NCBI GenBank assembly: GCA_946122785.1
Contig: CAMGYJ010000006.1
Coordinates: 66,961,676 to 67,025,675, forward strand
Length of the DNA stretch: 64,000 nt
Direction of reading: 5' to 3'
Origin: Linum tenue
Taxonomy: Eukaryota > Streptophyta > Magnoliopsida > Malpighiales > Linaceae
In this document: piece by piece, positions 21,535 through 33,948 of the stretch
Layout: every line of letters begins with the position of its first letter
Numbering within the stretch: the first letter of the stretch is position 1
Position numbers and translations under genes: made by a program
The notes under the pieces: model-generated
The model's input: only the letters and a program-made list of their open reading frames with translations
Told to the model about the DNA's origin: nothing
The model's database searches: none

Positions 21535-23079
21535 CCCACACCGGAGTTCTTCCCAGGCAACGATGCTGATGAGGTCGATGTCATCCCCCTTCCGGCCAAA
21601 AGCTCTGTGGAGATCGAATCCACAACATCCTCAACTCACTCTACAATCTGGTCCTCGCACTCCATGCCCACAGCAGGATGAACCTTCTGCCCCGTCATCC
21701 GCCGCAGCCAACTCTTCCTCCGCGCAGCCGACGCCGGGCCCAGTCTCCTACTTCGCTGTTCCTCCTCCCCATGTCCGTGCTCCCATCTCCTCGTCGTTAG
21801 CCGTCGTCGGCTGTTCTTCCACCCCACACCGGAGTTCTTCCCAGGTAACGATGCTGATGAGGTCGATGTCATCCCCCTTCCGGCCAAAAGCTCTGTGGAG
21901 ATCGGATCCACAACATCCTCAACTCACTCTACAATCTGGTCCTCGCACTCCATGCCCGCAGCAGGATGAACCTTCTGCCCCGTCATCCGCCGCAGCCAAC
22001 TCTTCCTCCGCGCAGCCGACGCCGGGCCCAGTCTCCTCCTTCGCTGTTCCTCCTCCCCATGTCCGTGCTCCCATCTCCTCGTCCTCAGCCGTCGTCGACA
22101 GTTCTTCCACCCCACACCGGAGTTCTTCCCAGGCAACGATGCTGATGAGGTCGATTTCATCCCCCCTCCGGCCGAAAGCTCTGTTGAGATCGGATCCACA
22201 ACATCCTCCACTCACTCTATAATCTGGTCCTCGCACTCCATGCCCACAGCAGGATGAACCTTCTGCCCCGTCATCCGCCACAGCCAAATCTTCCTCCCCG
22301 CAGCCGACGCTAGGCCCAGTCTCCTCCTTCGCTGTTCCTCCTCCCCATGTCCGTGCTCCCAGCTCCTCGTCGTCAGCCGTCGTCGGCAGTTCTTCCATCC
22401 CACACCGGAGTTCTTCCCTGGCAACGATGCTGATGAGGTCGATGTCATCCCCCTTCCGGCCAAAAGCTCTGTGGAGATCGGATCCACAACATCCTCAACT
22501 CGCTCTACAATCTGGACCTCGCACTCCATGCCCACAGCAGGATGAACCTTCCGCCCCGTCATCCGCCGCAGCCAACTCTTCCTCCCCGCAGCCGACGCCG
22601 GGCTCAGTCTCCTCCTTCGCTGTTCCTCCTCCCCATGTCCGTGCTCCCATCTCCTCGTCGTTAGCCGTCGTCGGCTGTTCTTCCACCCCACACCGGAGTT
22701 CTTCCCAGGTAACGATGCTGATGAGGTCGATGTCATCCCCCTTCCGGCCAAAAGCTCTGTGGAGATCGGATCCACAACATCCTCAACTCAATCTACAATC
22801 TGGTCCTCGCACTCCATGCCCACAGCAGGATGAACCTTCTGCCCCGTCATCCGCCGCAGCCAACTCTTCCTCCCCGCAGCCGACGCCGGGCCTAGTCTCC
22901 TCCTTCGATGTTCCTCCTCCCCATGTCCGTGCTCCCATCTCCTCGTCGTCAGCCATCGTCGGTAGTTCTTCCACCCCACACCGGAGTTCTTCCCAGGCAA
23001 CGATGCTGATGAGGTCGATGTCATCCCCCTTCCGGCCAAAAGCTCTGTGGAGATCGGATCCACAACATCCTCAACTCAC

Positions 23080-26000
23080 TCTACAATCTGGTCCTCGCAC
23101 TCCATGCCCACAGCAGGATGAACATTCTGCCCCGTCATCCGCCGCAGCCAACTCTTCCTCCCCGCAGCCGACGCCGGGCTTAGTCTCCTCCTTCGCTGTT
23201 CCTACTCCCCATGTCCGTGCTCCCATCTCCTCGTCGTCAGCCATCGTCGGCAGTTCTTCCACCCCACTCCGGAGATCTTCCCAGGCAACGATGCTGATGA
23301 GGTCGATGTCATCCCCCTTCCGGCCAAAAGCTCTGTGGAGATCGGATCCACAACATCCTCAACTCACTCTACAATCTGGTCCTCGCACTCCATGCCCACA
23401 GCAGGATGAACCTTCTGCCCCGTCATCCGCTGCAGCCAAATCTTCCTCCCTGCAGCCGACGCTAGGCCCAGTCTCCTCCTTCGCTGTTCCTCCTCCCCAT
23501 GTCCATGCTCCCAGCTCCTCCTCGTCAGCCGTCGTCTGCAGTTCTTCCACCCCACACTGGAGTTCTTCCCAGGCAACGATGCTGATGAGGTCGATGTCAT
23601 CCCCCTTCCGGCCAAAAGCTCTGTGGAGATCGGATCCACAACATCCTCAACTCACTCTACAATCTGGTCCTCGCACTCCATGCCCACAGCAGGATGAACC
23701 TTCTGCCCCGTCATCCGCCGCAGCCAACTCTTCCTCCCCGCAGCCGACGCCGGGCCCAGTCTCCTCCTTCGCTGTTCCACCTCCCCATGTCCGTGCTCCC
23801 ATCTCCTCGTCGTCAGCCGTCGTCGGCAGTTCTTCCACCCCACACCAGAGTTCTTCCCAGGCAACGATGCTGATGAGGTCGATGTCATCCCCCTTCCGGC
23901 CAAAAGCTCTTTGGAGATCGGATCGACAACATCCTCCACTCACTCTACAATCTGGTCCTCGCACTCCATGCCCACAGCAGGATGAACATTCTGCCCCGTC
24001 ATCCGCCACAGCCAACTCTTCCTCCCCGCAGCCGACGCCGGGCTTAGTCTCCTCCTTCGCTGTTCCTCCTCCCCATGTCCGTGCTCCCATCTCCTCGTCG
24101 TCAGCCATCGTCGGCAGTTCTTCCACCCCACTCCGGAGATCTTCCCAGGCAACGATGCTGATGAGGTCGATGTCATCCCCCTTCCGGTCAAAAGCTCTGT
24201 GGAGATCGGATCCACAACATCCTCTACTCACTCTACAATCTGGTCCTCGCACTCCATGCCCACAGCAGGATGAACCTTCTGCCCCATCATCCACCGCAGC
24301 CAACTCTTCCTCCCCGCAGCCGACGCCGAGCCCAGTCTCCTCCTTCGCTGTTCCTCCTCCCCATGCCCGTGCTCCCATCTCCTCGTCGTCAGGCGTCGTC
24401 GGCATTTCTTCCACCCCACACCAGAGTTCTTCCCAGGCAACGATGCTGATGAGGTCTATGTCATCCCCCTTCTGGTCAAAAGCTCTGTGGAGATCGGATC
24501 CACAACATCCTCCACTCACTCTACAATCTGGTCCTCGCACTCCATGCCCACAGCAGGATGAACCTTCTGCCCCGTCATCCGCCGCAGCCAACTCTTCCTC
24601 CCCGCAGCCGATGCCGGGCTCAGTCTCCTCCTTCGCTGTTCCTCCTCCCCATGTCCGTGCTCCCATCTCCTCGTCGTCAGCCGTCGTCGGCTGTTCTTCC
24701 ACCCCACACCGGAGTTCTTCCCTGGCAACGATGCTGATGAGGTCGATGTCATCCCCCTTCCGGCCAAAAGCTCTGTGGAGATCGAATCCACAACATCCTC
24801 AACTCCCTCTACAATCTGGTCCTCGCACTCCATGACCACAGCAGGATGAACCTTCTGCCCCGTCATCCGCCGCAGCCAACTCTTCCTCCGCGCAGCCGAC
24901 GCCGGGCCCAGTCTCCTACTTCGCTGTTCCTCCTCCCCATGTCCGTGCTCCCATCTCCTCGTCGTCAGCCGTCTTCGACAGTTCTTCCACCCCACACCGG
25001 AGTTCTTCCCAGGCAACGATGCTGATGATGTCGATGTCATCCCCCTTCCGGTCAAAAGCTCTGTGGAGATCGGATCCACAACATCCTCTACTCACTCTAC
25101 AATCTGGTCCTCGCACTCCATGCCCACAGCAGGATGAACCTTCTGCCCCATCATCCACCGCAGCCAACTCTTCCTCCCCGCAGCCGACGCCGAGCCCAGT
25201 CTCCTCCTTCGCTGTTCCTCCTCCCCATGCCCGTGCTCCCATCTCCTCGTCGTCAGGCGTCGTCGGCATTTCTTCCACCCCACACCAGAGTTCTTCCCAG
25301 GCAACGATGCTGATGAGGTCGATGTCATCCCCCTTCTGGTCAAAAGCTCTGTGGAGATCGGATCCACAACATCCTCCACTCACTCTACAATCTGGTCCTC
25401 GCACTCCATGCCCACAGCAGGATGAACCTTCTGCCCCGTCATCCGCCGCAGCCAACTCTTCCTCCCCGCAGCCGATGCCGGGCTCAGTCTCCTCCTTCGC
25501 TGTTCCTCCTCCCCATGTCCGTGCTCCCATCTCCTCGTCGTCAGCCGTCGTCGGCTGTTCTTCCACCCCATACCGGAGTTCTTCCCAGGCAACGATGCTG
25601 ATGAGGTCGATGTCATCCCCCTTCCGGCCAAAAGCTCTGTGGAGATCGAATCCACAACATCCTCAACTCCCTCTACAATCTGGTCCTCGCACTCCATGAC
25701 CACAGCAGGATGAACCTTCTGCCCCGTCATCCGCCGCAGCCAACTCTTCCTCCGCGCAGCCGACGCCGGGCCCAGTCTCCTACTTCGCTGTTCCTCCTCC
25801 CCATGTCCGTGCTCCCATCTCCTCGTCGTCAGCCATCGTCGGCAGTTCTTCCACCCCACACCGGAGTTCTTCCCAGGCAACGATGCTGATGAGGTCGATG
25901 TCATCCCCCTTCCGGCCAAAAGCTCTGTGGAGATCGGATCCACAACATCCTCAACTCACTCTACAATCTGGTCCTCGCACTCCATGCCCACAGCAGGATG

Positions 26001-27600
26001 AACATTCTGCCCCGTCATCCGCCGCAGCCAACTCTTCCTCCCCGCAGCCGACGCCGGGCTTAGTCTCCTCCTTCGCTGTTCCTCCTCCCCATGTCCGTGC
26101 TCCCATCTCCTCGTCGTCAGCCATCGTCGGCAGGTCTTCCACCCCACTCCGGAGATCTTCCCAGGCAACGATGCTGATGAGGTCGATGTCATCCCCCTTC
26201 CGGCCAAAAGCTCTGTGGAGATCGGATCCACAACATCCTCAACTCACTCTACAATCTGGTCCTCGCACTCCATGCCCACAGCAGGATGAACCTTCTGCCC
26301 CGTCATCCGCTGCAGCCAAATCTTCCTCCCTGCAGCCGACGCTAGGCCCAGTCTCCTCCTTCGCTGTTCCTCCTCCCCATGTCCATGCTCCCAGCTCCTC
26401 CTCGTCAGCCGTCGTCTGCAGTTCTTCCACCCCACACTGGAGTTCTTCCCAGGCAACGATGCTGATGAGGTCGATGTCATCCCCCTTCCGGCCAAAAGCT
26501 CTGTGGAGATCGGATCCACAACATCCTCAACTCACTCTACAATCTGGTCCTCGCACTCCATGCCCACAGCAGGATGAACCTTCTGCCCCGTCATCCGCCG
26601 CAGCCAACTCTTCCTCCCCGCAGCCGACGCCGGGCCCAGTCTCCTCCTTCGCTGTTCCACCTCCCCATGTCCGTGCTCCCATCTCCTCGTCGTCAGCCGT
26701 CGTCGGCAGTTCTTCCACCCCACACCAGAGTTCTTCCGAGGCAACGATGCTGATGAGGTCGATGTCATCCCCCTTCCGGCCAAAAGCTCTTTGGAGATCG
26801 GATCGACAACATCCTCCACTCACTCTACAATCTGGTCCTCGCACTCCATGCCCACAGCAGGATGAACATTCTGCCCCGTCATCCGCCGCAGCCAACTCTT
26901 CCTCCCCGCAGCCGACGCCGGGCTTAGTCTCCTCCTTCGCTGTTCCTCCTCCCCATGTCCGTGCTCCCATCTCCTCGTCGTCAGCCATCGTCGGGAGTTC
27001 TTCCACCCCACTCCGGAGATCTTCCCAGGCAACGATGCTGATGAGGTCGATGTCATCCCCCTTCCGGTCAAAAGCTCTGTGGAGATCGGATCCACAACAT
27101 CCTCTACTCACTCTACAATCTGGTCCTCGCACTCCATGCCCACAGCAGGATGAACCTTCTGCCCCATCATCCACCGCAGCCAACTCTTCCTCCCCGCAGC
27201 CGACGCCGAGCCCAGTCTCCTCCTTCGCTGTTCCTCCTCCCCATGCCCGTGCTCCCATCTCCTCGTCGTCAGGCGTCGTCGGCATTTCTTCCACCCCACA
27301 CCAGAGTTCTTCCCAGGCAACGATGCTGATGAGGTCGATGTCATCCCCCTTCTGGTCAAAAGCTCTGTGGAGATCGGATCCACAACATCCTCCACTCACT
27401 CTACAATCTGGTCCTCGCACTCCATGCCCACAGCAGGATGAACCTTCTGCCCCGTCATCCGCCGCAGCCAACTCTTCCTCCCCGCAGCCGATGCCGGGCT
27501 CAGTCTCCTCCTTCGCTGTTCCTCCTCCCCATGTCCGTGCTCCCATCTCCTCGTCGTCAGCCGTCGTCGGCTGTTCTTCCACCCCACACCGGAGTTCTTC
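23080..27600 (+). repeat. Ten-unit higher-order repeat (2880 bp)
   Basis: 23080-24720 matches 25960-27600 at a shift of exactly 2880 bp (10 units), with about six differences in 1.64 kb by eye. A three-unit (864 bp) repeat is nested in it: 24181-24860 against 25045-25724, including the shared TGA stop at 24833 and 25697. Confidence 0.82.
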
Positions 27601-28371
27601 CCAGGCAACGATGCTGATGAGGTCGATGTCATCCCCCTTCTGGTCAAAAGCTCTGTGGAGATCGGATCCACAACATCCTCAACTCACTCTACAATCTGGT
27701 CCTCGCACTCCATGCCCACAGCAGGATGAACCTTCTGCCCCGTCATCCGCCGCAGCCAACTCTTCCTCCCCGCAGCCGACGCCGGGCCCAGTCTCCTCCT
27801 TCGCTGTTCCTCCTCCCCATGCCCGTGCTCCCATCTCCTCGTCGTCAGGCGTCGTCGGCAGTTCTTCCACCCCACACCAGAGTTCTTCCCAGGCAACGAT
27901 GCTGATGAGGTCGATGTCATCCCCCTTCTGGTCAAAAGCTCTGTGGAGATCGGATCCACAACATCCTCCACTCACTCTACAATCTGGTCCTCGCACTCCA
28001 TGCCCACAGCAGGATGAACCTTCTGCCCCGTCATCCGCCGCAGCCAACTCTTCCTCCCCGCAGCCGACGCCGGGCTCAGTCTCCTCCTTCGCTGTTCCTC
28101 CTCCCCATGTCCGTGCTCCCATCTCCTCGTCGTCAGCCGTCGTCGGCTGTTCTTCCACCCCACACCGGAGTTCTTCCCAGGCAACGATGATGATGAGGTC
28201 GATGTCATCCCCCTTCCGGCCAAAAGCTCTGTGGAGATCGAATCCACAACATCCTCAACTCCCTCTACAATCTGGTCCTCGCACTCCATGCCCACAGCAG
28301 GATGAACCTTCTGCCCCGTCATCCGCCGCAGCCAACTCTTCCTCCGCGCAGCCGACGCCGGGCCCAGTCTC

Positions 28372-31316
28372 CTACTTCGCTGTTCCTCCTCCCCATGTCC
28401 GTGCTCCCATCTCCTCGTCGTCAGCCGTCTTCGACAGTTCTTCCACCCCACACCGGAGTTCTTCCCAGGCAACGATGCTGATGATGTCGATGTCATCCCC
28501 CTTCCGGCCAAAAGCTCTGTGGAGATCAGATCCACAACATCCTCCACTCACTCTACAATCTGGTCCTCGCACTCCATGCCCACAGCAGGATGAACATTCT
28601 GCCCCGTCATCCGCCGCAGCCAACTCTTCCTCCCCGCAGCCGACGCCGGGCTTAGTCTCCTCCTTCGCTGTTCCTCCTCCCCATGTCCGTGCTTCCATCT
28701 CCTTGTCATCAGCCGTCGTCGGGAGTTCTTCCACCCCACACCGGAGTTCTTCCCAGGTAACGATGCTGATGAGGTCGATTTCATCCCCCCTCCGGCCGAA
28801 AGCTCTGTTGAGATCGGATCCACAACATCCTCAACTCCCTCTACAATCTGGTCCTCGCACTCCATGCCCACAGCAGGATGAACCTTCTGCCCCGTCATCC
28901 GCCGCAGCCAACTCTTCCTCCCCGCAGCCGACGCCGGGCTTAGTCTCCTCCTTCGCTGTTCCTCCTCCCCATGTCCGTGCTCCCATCTCCTTGTCATCAG
29001 CCGTCGTCGGGAGTTTTTCCACCCCACACCGGAGTTCTTCCCAGGTAACGATGCTGATGAGGTCGATTTCATCCCCCCTCCGGCCGAAAGCTCTGTTGAG
29101 ATCGGATCCACAACATCCTCCACTCACTCTATAATCTGGTCCTCGCACTCCATGCCCACAGCAGGATGAACCTTCTGCCCCGTCATCCGCCGCAGCCAAA
29201 TCTTCCACCCCGCAGCCGACGCTAGGCCCAGTCTCCTCCTTCGATGTTCCTCCTCCCCATGTCCGTGCTCCCAGCTCCTCGTCGTCAGCCGTCGTCGGTA
29301 GTTCTTCCATCCCACACCGGAGTTCTTCCCTGGCAACGATGCTGATGAGGTCGATGTCATCCCCCTTCCGGCCAAAAGCTCTGTGGAGATCGAATCCACA
29401 ACATCCTCAACTCACTCTACAATCTGGTCCTCGCACTCCATGCCCACAGCAGGATGAACCTTCTGCCCCGTCATCCGCCGCAGCCAACTCTTCCTCCCCG
29501 CAGCCGACGCCGGGCTCAGTCTCCTCCTTCGCTGTTCCTCCTCCCCATGTCCGTGCTCCCATCTCCTCGTCGTTAGCTGTCGTCGGCTGTTCTTCCACCC
29601 CACACCGGAGTTCTTCCCAGGCAACGATGCTGATGAGGTCGATGTCATCCCCCTTCCGGCCAAAAGCTCTGTGGAGATCGGATCCACAACATCCTCAACT
29701 CACTCTACAATCTGGTCCTCGCACTCCATGCCCGCAGCAGGATGAACCTTCTGCCCCGTCATCCGCCGCAGCCAACTCTTCCTCCGCGCAGCCGACGCCG
29801 GGCCCAGTCTCCTCCTTCGCTGTTCCTCCTCCCCATGTCCGTGCTCCCATCTCCTCGTCGTCAGCCGTCATCGACAGTTCTTCCACCCCACACCGGAGTT
29901 CTTCCCAGGCAACGATGTTGATGATGTCGAAGTCATCCCCCATCCGGCCAAAAGCTCTGTGGAGATCGGATCCACAACATCCTCCACACACTCTACAATC
30001 TGGTCCTCGCACTCCATGCCCACAGCAGGATGAACCTTCTGCCCCGTCATCCGCCGCAGCCAACTCTTCCTCCCCGCAGCCGACGCCAGGCCTAGTCTCC
30101 TCCTTCGATGTTCCTCCTCCCCATGTCCGTGCTCCCATCTCCTTGTCATCAGCCGTCGTCGGGAGTTCTTCCGCCCCACACCAGAGTTCTTCCCAGGTAA
30201 CGATGCTGATGAGGTCGATGTCATCCCCCTTCCGGTCAAAAGCTCTGTGGAGATCGGATCCACAACATTCTCCACTCACTCTACAATCTGGTCCTCGCAC
30301 GCCATGCCCACAGCAAGATGAACCTTCTGCCCCGTCATCCGCCGCAGCCAACTCTTCCTCCCCGCAGCCGACGCCGGGCTCAGTCTCCTCCTTCGCTGTT
30401 CCTCCTCCCCATGTCCGTGCTCCCATCTCCTCGTCGTCGGCTGTTCTTCCACCCCACACCGGAGTTCTTCCCAGGCAACGATGCTGATGAGGTCGATTTC
30501 ATCCCCCTTCCGGCCAAAAGCTCTGTGGAGATCGAATCCACAACATCCTCAACTCACTCTACAATCTGGTCCTCGCACTCCATGCCCACAGCAGGATGAA
30601 CCTTCTGCCCCGTCATCCGCCGCAGCCAACTCTTCCTCCGCGCAGCCGACGCCGGGCCCAGTCTCCTACTTCGCTGTTCCTCCTCCCCATGTCCGTGCTC
30701 CCATCTCCTCGTCGTCAGCCGTCTTCGACAGTTCTTCCACCCCACACCGGAGTTCTTCCCAGGCAACGATGCTGATGATGTCGATGTCATCCCCCTTCCG
30801 GCCAAAAGCTCTGTGGAGATCAGATCCACAACATCCTCCACTCACTCTACAATCTGGTCCTCGCACTCCATGCCCACAGCAGGATGAACATTCTGCCCCG
30901 TCATCCGCCGCAGCCAACTCTTCCTCCCCGCAGCCGACGCCGGGCTTAGTCTCCTCCTTCGCTGTTCCTCCTCCCCATGTCCGTGCTCTCATCTCCTTGT
31001 CATCAGCCGTCGTCGGGAGTTCTTCCACCCCACACCGGAGTTCTTCCCAGGTAACGATGCTGATGAGGTCGATTTCATCCCCCCTCCGGCCGAAAGCTCT
31101 GTTGAGATCGGATCCACAACATCCTCCACTCACTCTATAATCTGGTCCTCGCACTCCATGCCCACAGCAGGATGAACCTTCTGCCCCGTCATCCGCCGCA
31201 GCCAAATCTTCCTCCCCGCAGCCGACGCTAGGCCCAGTCTCCTCCTTCGCTATTCCTCCTCCCCATGTCCGTGCTCCCAGCTCCTCGTCGTCAGCCGTCG
31301 TCGGCAGTTCTTCCAT
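28372..31316 (+). repeat. Eight-unit higher-order repeat
   Basis: The run of unit variants at about 28372-29310 recurs at about 30666-31316, offset by 2294 bp. That is eight units less the 10-bp deletion near 30440. Both runs contain the same TAA stop (29132 and 31138). Confidence 0.75.
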
Positions 31317-33180
31317 CCCACACCGGAGTTCTTCCCTGGCAACGATGCTGCTGAGGTCGATGTCATCCCCCTTCCGGCCAAAAGCTCTGTGGAGATCGGA
31401 TCCACAACATCCTCAACTCACTCTACAATCTGGTCCTCGCACTCCATGCCCACAGCAGGATGAACCTTCTGCCCCGTCATCCGCCGCAGCCAACTCTTCC
31501 TCCCCGCAGCCGACGCCGGGCTCAGTCTCCTCCTTCGCTGTTCCTCCTCCCCATGTCCGTGCTCCCATCTCCTCGTCGTTAGCCGTCGTCTGCTGTTCTT
31601 CCACCCCACACCGGAGTTCTTCCCAGGCAACGATGCTGATGAGGTCGATGTCATCCCCCTTCCGGCCAAAAGCTCTGTGGAGATCGGATCCACAACATCC
31701 TCAACTCACTCTACAATCTGGTCCTCGCACTCCATGCCCGCAGCAGGATGAACCTTCTTCCCCGTCATCCGCCGCAGCCAACTCTTCCTCCGCGCAGCCG
31801 ACGCCGGGCCCAGTCTCCTCCTTCGCTGTTCCTCCTCCCCATGTCCGTGCTCCCACCTCCTCGTCGTCAGCCGTCGTCGACAGTTCTTCCACCCCACACC
31901 GGAGTTCTTCCCAGGCAACGATGTTGATGATGTCGATGTCATCCCCCATCCGGCCAAAAGCTCTGTGGAGATCGGATCCACAACATCCTCCACTCACTCT
32001 ACAATCTGGTCCTCGCACTCCATGCCCACAGCAGGATGAACCTTCTGCCCCGTCATCCGCCGCAGCCAACTCTTCCTCCCCGCAGCCGACGCCGGGCCTA
32101 GTCTCCTCCTTCGATGTTCCTCCTCCCCATGTCCGTGCTCCCATCTCCTTGTCATCAGCCGTCGTCGGGAGTTCTTCCGCCCCACACCGGAGTTCTTCCC
32201 AGGTAACGATGCTGATGAGGTCGATGTCATCCCCCCTTCGGCCGAAAGCTCTGTTGAGATCGGATCCACAACATCCTCCACTCACTCTACAATCTGGTCC
32301 TCGCACTCCATGCCCACAGCAGGATGAACCTTCTGCCCCGTCATCCGCCGCAGCCGACGCCAGGCCCAGTCTCCTCCTTCGCTGTTCCTCCTCCCCATGT
32401 CCGTGCTCCCATCTCCTCGTCGTCAGCCGTCGTCGGCAGTTCTTCCACCCCACACCGGAGTTCTTCCCTGGCAACGATGCTGATGAGGTCGATGTCATCC
32501 CCCTTCCGGCCAAAAGCTCTATGGAGATCGGATCCACAACATCCTCCACTCACTCTACAATCTGGTCCTCGCACTCCATGCCCACAGCAGGATGAACCTT
32601 CTGCCCCGTCATCTGCCGCAACCAACTCTTCCTCCCCGCAGCCGACGCCGGGCCCAGTCTCCTCCTTCGCTGTTCCTCATCCCCATGTCCGTGCTCCCAT
32701 CTCCTCGTCGTCAGCCGTCGTCGGCAGTTCTTCCACCCCACACCGGAGTTCTTCCCAGGCAACGATGCTGATGAGAGCACGGATCCACAACATCCTCAAC
32801 TCACTCTACAATCTGGTCCTCGCACTCCATGCCCACAGCAGGATGAACCTTCTGCCCCGTCATCCGCTGCAGCCAACTCTTCCTCCCCGCAGCCGACGCC
32901 GGGCCCAGTCTCCTCCTTCACTGTTCCTCCTCCCCATTTCCGTGCTCCCATCTCCTCGTCGTCAGTCGTCGTCGGCAGTTCTTCCACCCCACACTGGAGT
33001 TCTTCCCAGGCAACGATGCTGATGAGGTCGATGTCATCCCCCTTCCGGCCAAAAGCTCTGTGGAGATCGGATCCACAACATTCTCCACTCACTCCACAAT
33101 CTGGTCCTCGCACTCCATGCCCACAGCAGGATGAACCTTCTGTCCCGATCCCTCGGTCTCAGCGGACAGAAACCGTCAAA

Positions 33181-33948
33181 ATGGCATCCTGGAGGTTGTT
33201 TCCTATGACTCTTCCAAAGGAGTTAGGTGAACCCACCTCTCGGTCGCTTTTCATTGAGATTTTTAAAAGACTTCCAGACACATTTGTGTGGTTTCTGCTA
33301 TCCATTGTGTGCTTCGCTATACACCTATGGACGTTCCACTACACTAGCCTGTCCAGAAAATTCCATCCCAAAGGCTTCTGGATCCCTACTGCGGTTGTGC
33401 TAGGCAGTGTCATCTTTCTATACTTCTGGACTGTTTCTAGGTTTAGGACGGCTGAAATATTTCGTAGGAGGTACGGTTACATAGCCAGAACAGTGGGGTT
33501 TTGTGGGGGAGTATTAATCATCGCTTCTTACCTTCTGTTAGGGGAATCCGCATTTAACTATTGTATCTTCCTCCTGACGCTCATCGTCATTTTTGCCTTG
33601 GCCTTCTTGGCGCTTAGGCTATCCACCGACTTTAATGTCGTAAATGGGCTATTTGCGTCATTGATTACTTACACCCTTCGGCTTATAAAGAGTCAAATTG
33701 CTTGCCATCCTAATTGCGGTCATGAGCTGAAGAGATTCGATCTGGAAACTCCTTATCCGTACATAATCCTCTTTGCTACTATCTTCACTGTGCTCTTCCG
33801 CCACTACTTCGATAGTAGGGCTTTGGAGGCCGACGAGGTGGGGGCCGAGAGAGGCGGCGATGCTGTGAATGAGAGGGCCCCGGGTTTCGGAGAATGGATC
33901 AACGATGTATGGCTATGTGTCATTCATATTTGGAATACTTATATCTGA
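33181..33948 (+). CDS. Multi-pass membrane protein of unknown family, copy A
   Basis: A 255-residue protein with its own ATG in strong context (gtcaaaATGGC). Hydrophobic segments suggest about six membrane spans, at roughly residues 35-53, 66-85, 103-121, 126-147, 152-168 (weak) and 192-209. The N-terminus (MASWRLF) and the Arg-rich loop RFRTAEIFRRR point to internal sides. A CHPNCGH motif at 175-181 could bind metal. The acidic loop 214-232 precedes a Trp-rich C-terminus. No known family was recognised. The frame is also open upstream through the last repeat unit to 33016, so it may be the C-terminal domain of an ancestral repeat-plus-membrane protein. Copies B and C differ at a few residues. 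Function is unknown. Confidence 0.65.
   Translation: MASWRLFPMTLPKELGEPTSRSLFIEIFKRLPDTFVWFLLSIVCFAIHLWTFHYTSLSRKFHPKGFWIPTAVVLGSVIFLYFWTVSRFRTAEIFRRRYGYIARTVGFCGGVLIIASYLLLGESAFNYCIFLLTLIVIFALAFLALRLSTDFNVVNGLFASLITYTLRLIKSQIACHPNCGHELKRFDLETPYPYIILFATIFTVLFRHYFDSRALEADEVGAERGGDAVNERAPGFGEWINDVWLCVIHIWNTYI

Larger units (their letters stand above)
18107..33022 (+). pseudogene. Interrupted long repeat ORF of copy A
   Basis: The repeat frame is open for long stretches but is not continuous to the membrane domain. In-frame stops: TAG 21386-21388 (from CAG), TAA 22220-22222 and again 29132-29134 and 31138-31140 (from CAA in the same unit variant), TGA 24833-24835 and again 25697-25699 (from TGC). 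Frame changes follow the 10-, 20- and 37-bp deletions. The longest open pieces are 18107-21388, 22427-24835 and 25883-29134 (over 1000 codons for the first and last). The recurring stops are copies of the same mutation carried by block duplication. A single large protein is therefore not encoded here; a shorter product from one open piece cannot be excluded. Confidence 0.7.
17971..33142 (+). repeat. 288-bp coding minisatellite, 53 units (copy A)
   Basis: Fifty-three head-to-tail units counted by the repeated acgATGctgatgagg motif. The unit is 288 bp (96 codons), strongly pyrimidine-rich on the + strand, and encodes a Ser/Pro-rich peptide. Its landmarks in order are MLMRSMSSPFRPKALWRSDP, QSGPRTPCPQQDEPSAP, SSSPQPTPGP, VPPPHVRAPISSSS and TPHRSSSQAT. 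From 18107 to 30203 every unit start falls exactly on a 288-bp register. Later units have deletions of 10 bp (near 30440), 20 bp (near 32355) and 37 bp (near 32775). The last unit runs into the membrane protein ORF. Confidence 0.95.

Noticed and set aside
19327..31316. Long minus-strand open frames across the arrays (for example 351 codons at 23647-24702 and 505 codons at 47664-49181)
   Set aside because: A 288-bp unit is a multiple of three, so any stop-free frame in one unit stays open across many. The minus frames have no leader, no promoter and no adjoining domain, whereas the plus frame joins the leader and the membrane ORF.
18107..33022. Array as a centromeric or other non-genic satellite
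   Set aside because: The repeats lie between a TATA/leader region and a membrane ORF in all three copies and are continuous in frame with that ORF in B. A dispersed satellite would not be expected to keep this setting.
17971..33142. CRISPR array
   Set aside because: The repeats are 288 bp, adjacent without spacers, and in plant nuclear DNA.
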